The notes: generated by a model not told the origin, from the letters alone. Shown: positions 50,000 through 61,557, counted from the stretch's first letter. The stretch is 64,000 nucleotides of DNA from Symbiodinium sp. CCMP2592 (GCA_905221615.1 CAJNDT010000125.1:1031702-1095701), one strand, 5' to 3'. Numbers and translations are program-made.

Positions 50000-50630
50000 G
50001 TTGTTTGAGTTGTGAAGAGTTGTATAAGTTGTTCAGGCAATACAGGCTTTGCAAGTTTTGTTCAATCTGAGCAGGTTATGTGCGTTGTATGAACTAGCAG
50101 AATACTATATGGCTGCGCACGTTATATGATGTTACTTGAGTTTGGGATGGTAAGATTTTGGGTTGAGTGGCTTAGGGTTTTGTGATCTAGGGGTTTTCAT
50201 TGTCAAGGGACTGAATTTCTTGGTATGCTGTTCTATTTGTTGTCTGGCTTCGTGGCATGCACGCTTCAGGGGAGTAATCGGTTTCTGGAATTTCGTACCC
50301 CCTTTGTATCGGGGCCCCCTTTTTCAACAGTTAGGCGTACTAGGGGGCTGAGTAACCGAATACGTCGCAATTTATTTTGCGGTACAACAGCTTCCTGTGT
50401 TAGACCTCCTTCTAAGCCCTAAACACCAAAGAGTAAACGTTGCCGGCGGACCGGCTGCGTGATCAAGAGTCAGGCTGTCATAGGCCTTTGAGGCTCAGAA
50501 GCTTTGACTCTAAATGTCCGAAGTCGAAGCTCCTACTTTGTGGTTTCGTCTTTACTTGAAGATTCATGGACACCTGATAGTGGGGAGCCTTGAAGAAGTT
50601 GACCTAGCTAAACACACACACACATACAGA
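50000..50630. other. No gene seen
   Basis: Includes a small run of gttgtgtaagttgt-like words (49985-50110). Frames at 50163-50422 are unconvincing. Confidence 0.4.
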
Positions 50631-50632
50631 TG

Positions 50633-50635
50633 TAC

Positions 50636-50669
<34 letters not shown>

Positions 50670-50698
50670 GTATGTATGTATATATATATATGTGTGTA

Positions 50699-50732
<34 letters not shown>
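50633..50732. repeat. TA/TACA/TATG simple array
   Basis: About 100 bp of alternating TA with atgtatgtatg and tgtgtgt interruptions, followed by cacacagacagagacgcaga-type repeats to about 50800. Confidence 0.95.
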
Positions 50733-50735
<3 letters not shown>

Positions 50736-50948
50736 GCACACAGACAGAGACGCAGACACAGGCGCGGACACACAAACAACACGCACACACAGACAGGCTC
50801 GCACACGCAACCTATAATAAAGCCAAAACCATCCAAACCCTGGATTCCCCGGCGCTGCGTAGGCCGTCACCGAGGTCGACTTCTCCAGTTTCCAGGCAGG
50901 CGACAAGTAGGTAGTCAAAGCAAGTCCGTAGGCAGGTAACTACCTACC

Positions 50949-51026
50949 CCTATGCTTCTAGGGACCCTATTATTGGGTCCTTAAGGGGTCTAGGGCCCTA
51001 ATTATAAGGTCCCTGGAAGCATAGGG
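50949..51026. mobile_element. Family I MITE-like element, 78 bp
   Basis: Best copy of the family: arms ccctatgcttctagggacc and ggtccctggaagcataggg with TA inside both ends. Confidence 0.92.
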
Positions 51027-51479
51027 TACTGTAAGTAGGAAAGTAAGCTGTCAAACAACAATAAGACTCCGGTAAGCAAGCACACATGCACGCAACCAAG
51101 CAAACAAACACACAGGCACTTCGGGCTCAATCTTGGCGCCTCTTTGCAACTGTAACCCATGCCACGGCCTTCTGCGGCAGGAAGCAAACAAAGCATGAAG
51201 TTACCCACCATTACTAAAATTTGAGTCAGCATCCGCACCATCATGTCTCTTTGCTCATCAAGTTGTGTTTGCTAGGGCCTGCTAGGGTGCCACAGCTCTT
51301 GTCAAAATGTCGGGGTGTTGACCACGGCTTGAGGCTTGTAGGTCAAGATCGCAGTACCAATGTTGCAATGCCGCTGACGAGATTGATATGACAGCAACAG
51401 TCATGCTGCCGCAGTACCTTTTCAGGATCGTCCCTCACTGTCGAAAAGCGTGTGTGTGTGTGTGTGTACGATTCCCACA

Positions 51480-51569
51480 CCCAAAGGGTCCAAGTACCAT
51501 TATAGTAGGCACTTAGTAAGTATTTTGGGCCCCAAAGTATATCCTATACTACTACTTGGACCCTTTGGG
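51480..51569. mobile_element. Family A/B-type MITE-like element, 90 bp
   Basis: Perfect 17-bp arms cccaaagggtccaagta and tacttggaccctttggg; interior gggccccaaagtatatccta as in family A. Confidence 0.9.
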
Positions 51570-51675
51570 AAGCTAGTCAAGGCTGTCAAGCGCCTTCGGA
51601 AACCTTAAACCCGAAACCCTGTTGAGCAGATGCGCCGCATCCAGAGCCTGTGTATTACCCCCCTCCTGCTCCCCC

Positions 51676-51758
51676 CTAAACCCTAAACCCTAACCTAAAC
51701 CCTACACCCTAAACCCTAACCTAAACCCTAAACCCTAACCTAAACCCTAACCCCCCCC
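51676..51758. repeat. Telomere-like tract with CCCTAACCTAAA variant
   Basis: Exact heptamers alternate with a hexamer-shifted ccctaacctaaaccct form at regular spacing; ends in a C run. Confidence 0.93.
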
Positions 51759-52045
51759 ATTCTGCGGCTGAGCCCCTGAAAGCTCCTTCTTGCCCTGAGC
51801 CACAAGCCTAAGCATTCCGACACTATGATAACAAAACCCTTTAAAGCCAGGAGCCTAGCGCCATTGCAGCGCTGACTTAAGACTCTCTCAATCTATAAAA
51901 GACAAACTAACACCACATAAGTATAATAATACAGTTTTCAACCCCAAACTCTGCAGGAGTACGTAAGCTGAAAAGCAAGCCCGAGAATCCCAATCTGGAA
52001 GCCTGTAAGGGCCGTGAAAGGGTCCATTACAAGTTTCAACAACAA

Positions 52046-52154
52046 CCCAGAGACTCCAAAATCCCCTAATTAAGGAATAGACCTTAAATTCTAGTAGGAT
52101 CCCTCATATGATTTAAGGACTATTCCTTAATTAAGGGATATTGGAGTCTTTAGG
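52046..52154. mobile_element. Family D MITE-like element
   Basis: Arms cccagagactccaaaatccc and gggatattggagtctttagg, inner taattaaggaatag and ctattccttaatta. Confidence 0.88.
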
Positions 52155-52469
52155 GTTTAGGGTTTAGGATCACAAACCAGAGGCCGAGCTTGGTGCCTTC
52201 GTAGCGATTGTGGCATCGCTGCAAGCGCCGGATCCTCAGACTGACGTCGTGCTCCCACGGGGTTCCCAGCGATCTTTAAGGGATATTTTAAGGGTGTAGG
52301 GATTCTAATATCCCTGAAAAATGGAGTATTCCTGAAATCAGACAGGGGGTCCTATTACACTTTATGGGATGTATTCCTTAATTCTGGGGTAATGGAGTCT
52401 TTGAGTGCCGTAAGGTTTTAAGGGTCAAACATGTAGGGTTTAGGGGACCCCAGGCCGTTTGGGAATAGT

Positions 52470-52555
52470 CTACTTCAGGGTTTAGGGTTACTTTAGGGTT
52501 TAGGGTTACTTTAGGGTTTAGGCTTACTTTAGGGTTTAGGGTTTAGGGTTATTTC
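52470..52555. repeat. Higher-order telomere-like repeat, 18-bp period
   Basis: Four units of actttagggtttagggtt, one with a C variant. Confidence 0.9.
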
Positions 52556-52901
52556 GAGACTGGACAGTCCCTTCTGTCGCTAGATGGGTACTGCACGGGT
52601 AGGGCTCGGTTCCATAAGAGTTCTATAGGTGTTTGGTAATAGTAAAGCCCCTGGAAGGTGTTCCTTTAAAGGGCTTCTATAAGGCCTGAGTTGTTTGGAG
52701 AATGGAGCTTGGAGTTGAGGATTTTCTGGGTGCAGCTCCGACTTCAGACAAGCATGGCAAGCGAGGTCGCGACAGATAAGAAAACTCTGCACAGTCAGTT
52801 GCAACGTAAAGGTGCAATTCGTACGAGCGAACTTTCGAGAGTGTGAAGCCCGACCTAGGGTTTTCCACTCGCCACGTTCTGACCTCACCCCAAGCCTCAA
52901 C

Positions 52902-53023
52902 CATATGAGAGTTTCCGAAAATATGGGGTACCGGTTTTTGGGGGATTTGGGGGTCCTTATAATGAGGATCCTACTATCTAGGGTTAGTATTAGGGTACCC
53001 TATTTTCGGAAACCCCCATATAA
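52902..53023. mobile_element. Family E MITE-like element
   Basis: Arms atatgagagtttccgaaaat and attttcggaaacccccatat; interior ataatgaggatcctactatc. TA at both ends. Confidence 0.9.
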
Positions 53024-53054
53024 GCCGTAAGCCCGAAGCCTAAACTCAGCGGGG

Positions 53055-53168
53055 AAAAGGAGGGACCCTTACTGGGGACCCCTACCCTATAATGGGTTAT
53101 ATAATGGGTATGTACTAGCTATATTAAGGGTATTTACCTAGGGGTCCTTATTAAGGGTCCCTCCTTTT
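53055..53168. mobile_element. Inverted-repeat element, 114 bp
   Basis: Perfect 17-bp arms aaaaggagggaccctta and taagggtccctcctttt, with further inner pairing (ctggggacccc/ggggtcc). No second copy noticed. Confidence 0.88.
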
Positions 53169-53214
53169 GCCCTTAGAGAAACCCTAAAGCAACTCCCGAA
53201 CCGTAAACCCTAAC

Positions 53215-53335
53215 TTAGTAGCTGAGTTTATAAACTTTAAACTTGTTGGTATAATTAAACCCTCTTAAGACTGAAAGTTTTAATTTTTTTTGGGCTAATG
53301 AACTCGGCAACCAGGCTAAAGCAACTGAGGCTTAC
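53215..53335. repeat. Family J repeat
   Basis: agtttataaactttaaactt, then actgaaagttttaattttttttgggct in two words, then aatgaactcggcaac. The same block recurs at 63895-64000. Confidence 0.8.
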
Positions 53336-53417
53336 GAAGCTTAAAAGTCCTGCTGCACTCAGGCACTCACCCAGGAAACCGACAGCCGGATCCCCAGAGG
53401 TTTGTTAGGGTTCAGGG

Positions 53418-53510
53418 GTTTCATAATGTAGGAACCTGATGAAGAGATCTTGGGCCTTTATTAGGGTTCCTAATATGAATCCCACTACTTTGGGGTTATA
53501 GGCCCGGGGT
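53418..53510 (+). repeat. Family R repeat, copy 1
   Basis: aatgtaggaacctgatgaag, attagggttcctaatatgaa, actttggggttatag; related to 61447-61535. Confidence 0.7.
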
Positions 53511-53776
53511 TTCTTGAGAAGGTTCCTACCTTATCCTGGGAAATCGTCCTCAATACCCAACCGGGCATGGCCTGAACACTTATAGACCCCCAATTGCTGA
53601 CGTCCTACTGCGTAAACCCCTTCAGTTGCCGTGAAAAAGTGCTAGGGAGAGATGCAGAGCTGCGCCAATCGCGACATTCAAAGTGTGTGCATAACTACCG
53701 GATGCGTCGGAAGATCTAAATTTCTGGCATGCGCAAGTCATGGTGTTGAACTGGAGATTGGTGTGATCAGGATGCT

Positions 53777-53898
53777 TACTCAGGTTCATGGGACTTAGTA
53801 ACTATGGTTATAAACAAGGTAACTATACTTATAACTACTTATAACCCCAGTTAAGGTAGTTATAACTGTACTTACTAAGTCCCATGAACCTCCAAGTA
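53777..53898. mobile_element. Family C MITE-like element, 122 bp
   Basis: Arms tactcaggttcatgggactt and aagtcccatgaacctccaag; interior ataaccccagttaaggtagt. TA flanks. Confidence 0.9.
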
Positions 53899-53930
53899 CG
53901 ACCAGCGAAGTTTGTAGGTGTCACGGATGT

Positions 53931-54197
53931 GTGTTTCGGATGGCCCAGCAAGCTCAAGTTGCGAAACAGAGGGTGAGGAAGTGCTCTCTCGCTACGAGGA
54001 CTGTTGCACTTCAAGCAGAACAAATCCATTCATGTAAAGGTCGTATTTTAGGCGGCGGAGCCCCAATCAAACACATAGTCGCGAAACAATATGTGTCAAT
54101 TGTCAATTGGGGTAGATTTACGAAAGGATTGGTTCGTTCATTCGACACCATGAATTTGTTTTATAATCTTTCGACATTCGTGCGAGGCCGTTCGTGA
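53931..54197 (+). CDS. Possible ORF, 88 codons, unknown
   Basis: MFRMAQQAQVAKQRVRKCSL, then ATRTVALQAEQIHSCKGRIL, ending FYNLSTFVRGRS. Repeat-free DNA and balanced composition make it one of the better frames in region 2, but no motif or homology was recognised. Confidence 0.2.
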   Translation: MFRMAQQAQVAKQRVRKCSLATRTVALQAEQIHSCKGRILGGGAPIKHIVAKQYVSIVNWGRFTKGLVRSFDTMNLFYNLSTFVRGRS

Positions 54198-54199
54198 GG

Positions 54200-55370
54200 C
54201 AGTTCGGCAGCCTTCTACCAAGACGCCACGACAAGAAGGCTTGCGTTAGAATCTATTGGGCTGAGGCCCCAAACCATAAACGTGTCTGCACAATTCAACA
54301 GTTGCTGTCCGATTGAAGTCTATATATAGGGTGTACAGTTTAGGGTTCGGAGACCTGTCTATACGAAGCTCTTTGGTCTTAGTGCTGTGGGCCTCGCGCA
54401 AAGAGCTTGAGATAGGGTACATGCAAGCGAAGATGAGAAGCAGTACTTGTAACTTGTAACCCCCTGGTCTAGTCACAGCGTCCAGATGTGCAACTGACAG
54501 CTAAGATTCTGTGAAGGACCTAAGGCTTTGGTTTCAGGGTTTAGGGCTTAAATGAAGGTTCGCAGAACCAACAAGCAGAGAAGTGCATGCACAGTACTCT
54601 GGCAGTTGGGATAATGCCCGTTTGCGCCCAACTCCCCTATGGCTTGTTTGTCCTGGTCGTTCACTTCACGCACTGGCGCTATACACCCTAAAGCGTGCGG
54701 ACTCTTCTGGGAGCTCCAGAGAACAGACCCTTGCCGAAGATCCCTGTAAGGGGAGCTGGGAACTTGAGAACTAACGGAGAGGGTTTGGGGCTTAGGACAT
54801 AAGAATTCTGAAACTCGCATATGATTCTGAGCCCAATATCCAGGCCCTAAAACTGAAACTCCGATGCCCCAAGGGCTCAACCCTCGCCTCAGACCGTAAA
54901 ACCTACGCCCGATATTATGGACCCTAACCCCCAAAAAAACAAAACCCTACCAGACTCCGTGCCAACTGAGTATAAACGAAAGGCATCTTGAAGCTGCAGC
55001 AGAAACCTAATTCAGATTTAAATCCGAAGCCTAACTAAGACCGCCAATCCTAAGCGCAGACCTTAAAACCCCCCTCACCACTATAAACTCAAACCCAAAG
55101 CGCTAAACGTCAAACCCTGAGCCACGTTTGATCTTGGAGGCATCATGACCGCAACGGGCACAACGAACCAAACGACTGAGGTGGAAGGCGGCTACTCAAA
55201 GCAGAAAAGGAGGATTTAGGTTGATATTGGGGCTTGAGGGTTTACGGATGTCAGGGTTTGTGGTGTCAGGGTTTAGGATTTAGGGCTTCAGTTAGTTAGG
55301 GGGGGTTTCAAACTCGAGGCTTGCATGCTCAGGATTTTAGCATTCACAGCTGCCATCAAGGTGTGGTTTA
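54200..55370. other. No gene seen; mixed unique and heptamer-bearing sequence
   Basis: Degenerate CCCTAAA-type words at 54840-54960 and 55010-55130 and TTTAGGG-type words at 55200-55300. Confidence 0.45.
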
Positions 55371-55371
55371 A

Positions 55372-55424
55372 TACCCTAAACCCTAAACCCTAAATCCTAA
55401 ACCCTAAACCCTAAACCCTAAACC
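55372..55424. repeat. Interstitial telomere-like tract, C-strand orientation
   Basis: Seven CCCTAAA units, one with a T variant. Confidence 0.94.
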
Positions 55425-55517
55425 GGTACGCCATCATGGGACATCCGGAAGTAAACTCCTGGTTTCAGAATTATGAACGGGAGATCTGGTAAACCCCCAA
55501 GCCCTAACCCTAAGCCG

Positions 55518-55553
55518 AGTTAAGGGTTTAGGGTTTAGGGTTTAGGGTTTAGG
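55518..55553. repeat. Interstitial telomere-like tract, G-strand orientation
   Basis: Five TTTAGGG units about 95 bp from the opposite tract at 55372-55424, the same convergent layout as 18679/18804. Confidence 0.94.
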
Positions 55554-55938
55554 AGCATGCCTTTCTTGGGTCAAAGGTCGGCATCTGTAAACATTAGCTT
55601 CCAGGGGGTCTCCTCGTATTCTTTGAGGTTCCAAGTATTTTTTACTACAGCGATGACATTGGCAACTGGCAATGATGATAATCTTAGTAGCTGGGTGGAT
55701 ACACTTTACACGTTTGGGATAATATTACCTACTATCTAGCTGAAAGTGTACACCTTTTGGGGCTTATGAACGCAGCAACTAAGGATAGGATAAGACCTGT
55801 GGAACAAGCACCTCAACATCCTGTTGCATGCCCGAAAGCCAGACCAGCTTGAAGCCATAGAGCCTAACTCAGAAGCCCTCGCGCGGCCTCAAACACTAAG
55901 TCACTAAACCTAAACGCCTGAACCCCGACCCTAAACTA

Positions 55939-56015
55939 GGTATCGATTCTGGATTACTTGTAATTTCCCTTCTTGCTAAAGAGCCATAATTTTAAATATT
56001 CTTGGGGACTGTTGA
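55939..56015. repeat. Family S repeat, copy 2
   Basis: taggtatcgattctggatta, aaagagccataattttaaat, cttggggact. Confidence 0.65.
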
Positions 56016-56701
56016 AATCGACACCTGGTAAACCCTTTCGAGACCCGGCGCATACAGCCCCTATACGGACCCCTAGAGAAGCTCTGTAGAGATGTTCTGT
56101 GGAACTCCCTTGTACATACCGTTAAAGAATTGAGGGTCTAGGGAAACCCTATACCTTAAGAGACCCAAAAGCCCGAATCGGTTTAGGGTTAGGGGGTTTA
56201 GAGTTTCAGACCGTTCAAGCGCCGAAAGAGGCCGACACAGCTCCAGACAGCGACCAGCCCAAGGCGGTCCACCGGTGTTAATGTTTTTTAGGCTTTTACT
56301 CGTTTCTAGAATACCATGCTTCATACTTTTTGCTTGTTTGGGGGACCTGTTCCTTAAAGGACGCCTAAGGAAGTAAGAGTGTAGCTTTTCTCCCTGGTCA
56401 CTGCGAAGCCCAGTTTAGCTGCGCAATGTAGGACGTTTAGGGCATTTCAGGCTGTTAGGGAGTTAGGGTTCTGAGGAGTTTAGGGTTTAGGGTCGAGGGC
56501 TTTGCGGCTTTAGGGTGTTCATGATTGTCGGTTGTTTTTGCGTGTTTCTGGTTGTTGGAGGGTTCTACTAGTAAGCTTCTTGCTGCGGTTCAAAAGAAGT
56601 CTCGTACGGTTTCGAAAACTTCAGTGTAGTCATCTGTTGGAGTTAACCTTAAACCGCAAAGCCTCTAAGCCCTAAACCCCAGACCCGAAACCTTTCACCC
56701 C

Positions 56702-56806
56702 TACGGTTGATGATATAAATCCTGCATTACCCACAATAAGGAATATACCGTAATTCCCATAGTTTAGGGTTCTTAGGGTAATGCAGGATTTATATCATCA
56801 ACCGTA
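56702..56806. mobile_element. Family M MITE-like element, 105 bp, perfect arms
   Basis: 31-bp perfectly inverted ends starting tacggttgatgatataaatc. Same length as 19466-19570. TA at both ends. The youngest-looking element in the window. Confidence 0.95.
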
Positions 56807-57068
56807 AGTCCCAAAAGCCTAAACTTAAATCTTCAGGGCTTTTCTCTTCGTGATTTCTCGTGGCAACTGTTTCTTTAAGGGGGTTCTACTTGTCTAAAAC
56901 GCCCCCAAAACTCACAACTTCAAAACCTAAAGGCCAAAAAACACCCTAAACCATAAACCCTATACCCTGAACCCTGAACACTAAACTTTAAACCATGAAC
57001 ACTAAACCCATTAGCTTTTCATCATGGTGCTGCCTCCGGATGAGGAGGCCTTTGGGTCCAGCAGAAGC

Positions 57069-57187
57069 TAGAGACTCCAAGATCCCTCAAGTCAGGAAAA
57101 TATCTTAGATTATAGTTATAGTAGGGTCCCTGCTATGATTTAAGGAGTATTCCTTAAGATTAATTAAGGGATATTGACGTCTCTGGG
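57069..57187. mobile_element. Family D MITE-like element
   Basis: Arms agagactccaagatccct and agggatattgacgtctct; one base change and one insertion in the right arm. Confidence 0.82.
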
Positions 57188-57343
57188 CAGCTTGGACTCG
57201 ATGTGATTTCTAAAATGCGTTGTTGTCACTGTGGTACTATAGAGGCTTGAATAAGTACCTATACTACCTTTACAGGGATCCTTAAGGGTTCCTTTAAGGG
57301 ATCTATAGGGTTCAGGGTTTGGGATAGAGGCTTTTACCTATAC

Positions 57344-57413
57344 TATTTTGGAGGTTTTTTAGTATGATTAGAGTTTAATGGGCCCTGAATCCTAGCCTAA
57401 TTATTAAGGCCCC
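57344..57413. mobile_element. Family K element
   Basis: gtatgattagagtttaatgg, gccctgaatcctagcctaat, tattaaggcccctatgg. Confidence 0.7.
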
Positions 57414-57419
57414 TATGGT

Positions 57420-58160
57420 AGGTGGTGGTACTGGTGGTTCTGGCAGGCAGAATGATTAGGACAATAATTCTGCAGAGGAGGTGGACAAGCAGATCCCAAA
57501 CTTGGCGGCTGCAAAAACTCAATATTTAGGGTTCGATGTGGGACAGAAGTCCTCGCAAAGCGCTGTCGGTATTTTTCCAAAACTTATCTGAGCCACCCTT
57601 GTCCACCAACACCTCTTGACGCAGAAACTACGGGCTGGCTCAAGGCGACATCCTGAAACGCGAAACCCTCTACCGGAGTCTAAGTGAGTAGGAAATGGCA
57701 GGTGCACATTCGGCTCGTGACCCATTGAGCTTGTCGGCTCGTGCACATACCATTCCCGAAGGCAGCCTGTTGGTGGTTTAGGGATTGAGGCTGTTAGAGC
57801 CTTGGTCTTGTAGCTTTTTTGGTTTCAGTTTGTGATGACGGCTTTCGGAGTTTTGTTTTGGGGTGCGAGTCGTGGCGTTCATTGTGGGTTCGGGTTGCAT
57901 TCAAGTTTTCGTTCAGGGGCAATCTTCCGTAAAGCAACCTATCGGAGGGCTTCAATCCCTCAGACCCTAAAGCCCAGCTTTCAACTCCTGAAGCTCCGAA
58001 TGCATCCAGTGTATCGAAATGTCTGGAGTGTCTTATGGACTTAGAGCGTTTGAGGTCTCGGGGTTGGGCTTCAAGGGAGTTCATCCTGGCATCAGACATT
58101 CTGCAGGAGTCTCCATTTTGTGTATCAAGTCTTCGGTCTTGAAGAGCACTTTGTCCGAAG
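57420..58160. other. No gene seen
   Basis: Low heptamer content. Open frames on both strands (57794-58099 minus, 57832-58044 plus) overlap and neither is convincing. Confidence 0.4.
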
Positions 58161-58449
58161 TTAGCTACAGCGGCTGGTCGCTGATGGGGATAGTACAGAA
58201 ATCACGAAATCATCAAATTCATCTTTCATCTCTTGAGATACATAAATGCTTGTCGAGACTTCTGCATGGGCCGCCTCAATATCCCCGGCACCCACCGTGT
58301 TAGCTATGCATTGAAGAGTATTCCGGCCAACTGCACCGATGCTGTCTTCGTGAACACGGGCCGCAAAAGGCTTCAAGAGCGCTAGTGGACCAAAAAACAT
58401 GATGGAGCCCTTGGCCATCGCCGCTGCACGAGTCGCCTCAGAAGGTTAG
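58161..58449 (-). CDS. Possible exon or gene fragment, helical protein
   Basis: The best protein-like frame in region 2. On the minus strand, from the stop at about 58449, it reads PSEATRAAAMAKGSIMFFGP, then LALLKPFAARVHEDSIGAVG, then RNTLQCIANTVGAGDIEAAH and VSQEMKDEFDDFVISVLSPS, ending CS and a stop. The Ala/Leu spacing suggests helical repeats. An in-frame 37-base gtgggt...cag stretch could also be a tiny intron. DNA here lacks telomere-like words. I do not recognise the family. It may be one exon of a gene, or a relic. Confidence 0.35.
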
Positions 58450-58920
58450 CTGGTTTTCTTCACACCGACTCGCTCTTGAGCCTACTCTCCTTCGATCCCC
58501 TTCACTGTCGCATCGGTGCAATCCTCAGCGTGGCATGCCAGGGCTGATCTACATCTCTATATATGGGAGGGCGAGGTTCTTGGCTGAACGAAAACAAGCG
58601 ATGAAGGAGCAAACTGGACAACCCTGAGCCGTCGCAGTGCGGCTGAGGCGGTGCTGGCTGCTTGCTTATGAGTCTGGTGGCTCAAGAGCCTAACGCCCAA
58701 ACCTTGAACTCCAAGCTCTAAAACAGACTAGGTAGGGCTTTGGGGACATTTCATGTTTGCCTCAAAGGGCTTAAGAGGATCTTACCTACTAATATCAAAG
58801 GCTTTAGAAGCACCTCTTAGCAGAGAAACTACTACACCTCTGATCCTAAACCATCGGCCGGGCGTTCTGGGCAAGGAAGCTGGAGGCCCGAGTACAGAAA
58901 CCAGAAAGCAAGCGTATACC
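58450..58920. other. No gene seen
   Basis: Unique sequence without recognisable repeats; a 74-codon frame at 58753-58977 runs into the next family H element and is not supported. Confidence 0.4.
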
Positions 58921-58924
58921 TGGG

Positions 58925-58999
58925 GATCCAAAAACCTACTGTTTCAGGGGTTAGACCCTCAAATTAAGGGGTCATAACCTACCTATTTTGTAGGGTTTC
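58925..58999 (+). repeat. Family H element
   Basis: gatccaaaaacctactgttt to cataacctacctattttgta. Confidence 0.82.
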
Positions 59000-59113
59000 G
59001 GGATACAGGTAAACCTCAAACAAACAAATCATCACCCCTTACAAAAGTTCTGGAAGCCGAAACCTGATCTCCAAAGCCCTTGTACCCTGAAACCCCAAAG
59101 CCCTCAGCCCTAA

Positions 59114-59231
59114 AACTCCAGGACCCAGAGTAGGGCCTTATTCTCTTTTTCATGGTTTAGGTTCCCTTATAACCCTCTTTACCCCAAAAAGGGCACCCTT
59201 TTTATTACTAGGTTACTCTTAGGTCTAGAAC
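59114..59231 (+). repeat. Family N repeat, copy 2
   Basis: Same orientation as 25673-25791 with about eight differences. Confidence 0.9.
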
Positions 59232-59324
59232 TCTAAGGGCCTTGGCTTAGCCCCAGAGGACCGAAGCCTGAAACTGCGCTGATTTTTGAACCTCTTCACT
59301 CGTGAGCTATAATTAAACCCTAGA

Positions 59325-59515
59325 GCCCGATAAGCCCTGAACCCTCAAACCCTAGACCTTACAACCCTAAACCCCAGAACCCTAAGCCCTAAACCCCAAA
59401 CCCTAAAACCCTAAACCCTCAACCCCTGAAAGGAAGCCCTATAGATCCTTTTAAAGGAATCCTAAGATCCCCTACAGATCCCTTAAAGAAGGGGGCCTAA
59501 ACCCCTAAACCCCAC
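59325..59515. repeat. Degenerate CCCTAAA-type heptamers
   Basis: Best at 59330-59425 (ccctaaaccccagaacccta, accctaaaaccctaaaccct). Confidence 0.8.
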
Positions 59516-59624
59516 AGAGGTATAGCCTCGGCTGGTGCCCGGACGAATCAAGGCATCGAGCGTCGCGAGGCGACGGCGACGATTCTGAAATTTTTTGTTT
59601 TTTTGTATTTTCAGTTTCTGGAGG

Positions 59625-60560
59625 TTTAGGATTTAGGGTTTAAGGTTTAGGATTTAGGGGTTTAGGGTTTATGATCTTCGATATTTAAAAGGCATGTAAG
59701 ATTCAGGGTTTTAGGGTTTAGCTTCGTGTTAAAGCTTATAGGGTTTAGGTCAGTCTGTGGTTCGGCAATTAGATTGGGGATTTTGGGTCGAGAGTTGTGC
59801 ATTGTTTGTTGATTTTGTTTTGGGTTAATCTGTAGGAATTGACTCAGTCGGTTGGCGGATTTACGCATGGGGCTGGGGTTTTCATAGTGTTGGTGTCGAG
59901 TCAGACCTGAAACCCAATTAACCCTAAACCCTGCGTCATCCCTTGGAGTTCTTTTTGGATTCAGTGTCCTAGCTGGCGTGCAATATGCCTAGGTCTTGCA
60001 CCCTCAACCTCTACAGTCATCAAGCGCGCGGGTCTCACAAGCCATGTAAGCTTCTGCTCTCAACTTTCACGATCCCGAACCAGAGAAGCCCTGTATGCAA
60101 CAAAATCGAACCATCAACCGCACTTATCTCAGTGGTCAATACTTCCCTGCACATCTATACTCCCACGATGGGTTTAGCTCCGTAAGGCAATGCCTACTAC
60201 TTTTGGTTATGGGATCTAGTTCGATAATAGCAGTATACACGGATCCTTCCGATGGTCTTGATGTAGTGATCATATTCCAGTCGCCTTTTTGCGTGCATGC
60301 TCGAGGATTCTTCAAGGCCCCAAGGTTGTAGCTCGGCTTTTTGGGGAGCTTCAAGCCCCCCCGGGCCATGAAATGCTAGAACTCAGGGCCTAGGTACCTT
60401 AGATGCCTAATACCCAATCTTTAAACTTTTTGGGATATTATAGTTTAGTAGGAATCGGAAAGTTTAACCTGTCATTTCTGTGGCTTATTGGGGTAGTCAG
60501 GTACTGTAGTAGAAGACTTGACCTGCAGAGGCCTAAACCCGAGCCCACATCTTCTACATG
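59625..60560. other. No gene seen
   Basis: TTTAGGG words at 59625-59680, then mostly unique sequence. Frames at 60095-60369 overlap on both strands without motif. Confidence 0.4.
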
Positions 60561-60564
60561 GGTG

Positions 60565-60656
60565 GTTGTCAGAATTAGGGTTCCTTTTTGGATCCCTATT
60601 ATAATACGGCACCTATTATTTAGCGTACCCAAAAAGCGACCATAATTTTGAAAACT
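60565..60656. mobile_element. Family L MITE-like element, diverged
   Basis: Left ggttgtcagaattagggtt and right accataattttgaaaact with mutations in both arms; interior atacggcacctattatttag as in 42252-42344. Confidence 0.82.
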
Positions 60657-61204
60657 ACACACCGGTATCCGCAAACTCTACAACATTCGATACACATTGG
60701 CCCCGACGTACCCACTACTTTAAGGCAAAAGTATATACTACTTGTATGTGGGTACACACTGTTAACCCTAAACCCTTAAAGGAACCCTTAAACGGAGGGT
60801 ATATCGAGCCTTATCCCCTGTAAAACCTAAACCCCTAAATGAATCCCTAAAAGAACCCTTTGACCTTGACAGGAACCCTTAACAGAACCCTGGGATACAT
60901 ACAGCCTTATATCCTATGCCCTGAAAAGAACCCTAAGGGGTAGGGGAAAGCCTCAACTGGGTACATGGAGCCTTGGGGTATCATAGTACCCTGATGGTAG
61001 CCCGTATAGAGCCATTTTTGAGGAACCCTCTAAAGGAACCTCTATTCGAATTAGTAAGGTCCCAGTACCCTAAACCCTAAACCGTGGCTCTGCAGTCCCA
61101 TTAGTACACGGAGCCTCCGGGTGTCCTCTTCGCAGGCGCCGAGTCCCCTTCCAACGAGGGAACAGGCGCCGGTAGAGAGCGGCAAGGACAGCAAGGACGC
61201 GGAA

Positions 61205-61345
61205 TGTATGGTTGAGGGTTTGGGGTTTAGGGGTTTAGGGAGTTGAGGGGGTTTTGGGGTTTAGGGGTTTAGGGGTGTAGGGTTTGGGCTTTTGGGGTTT
61301 AGGGGTTTTAGGGTTTTAAGGTTGTAAGATTAGGGTTGAGGGATC
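61205..61345. repeat. TTTAGGG-type heptamers with GGGGTTTA variants
   Basis: ggtttggggtttaggggttt and similar words over about 140 bp. Confidence 0.85.
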
Positions 61346-61446
61346 AGCGACTCGGAACCCAGATCTTCTAAAACCCCTTGATTAAAGAAGTTTCCGTAAT
61401 CGTACTAGGGATCCTACTATATGGTCTAAAGTTATACTTCGGATTA

Positions 61447-61535
61447 ATGTAGGAACCTGATTCAGAGACCTTTGGGGTTCTGCATATGAATGCGTGTGAA
61501 CTGGGGTTATAGAGCCAGTGTTTATTAATGCATTT
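61447..61535 (+). repeat. Family R repeat, copy 2
   Basis: aatgtaggaacctgattcag, ggggttctgcatatgaatg, actggggttatag. Confidence 0.65.
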
Positions 61536-61557
61536 TCCCGCAACCCGAAACCTCACA

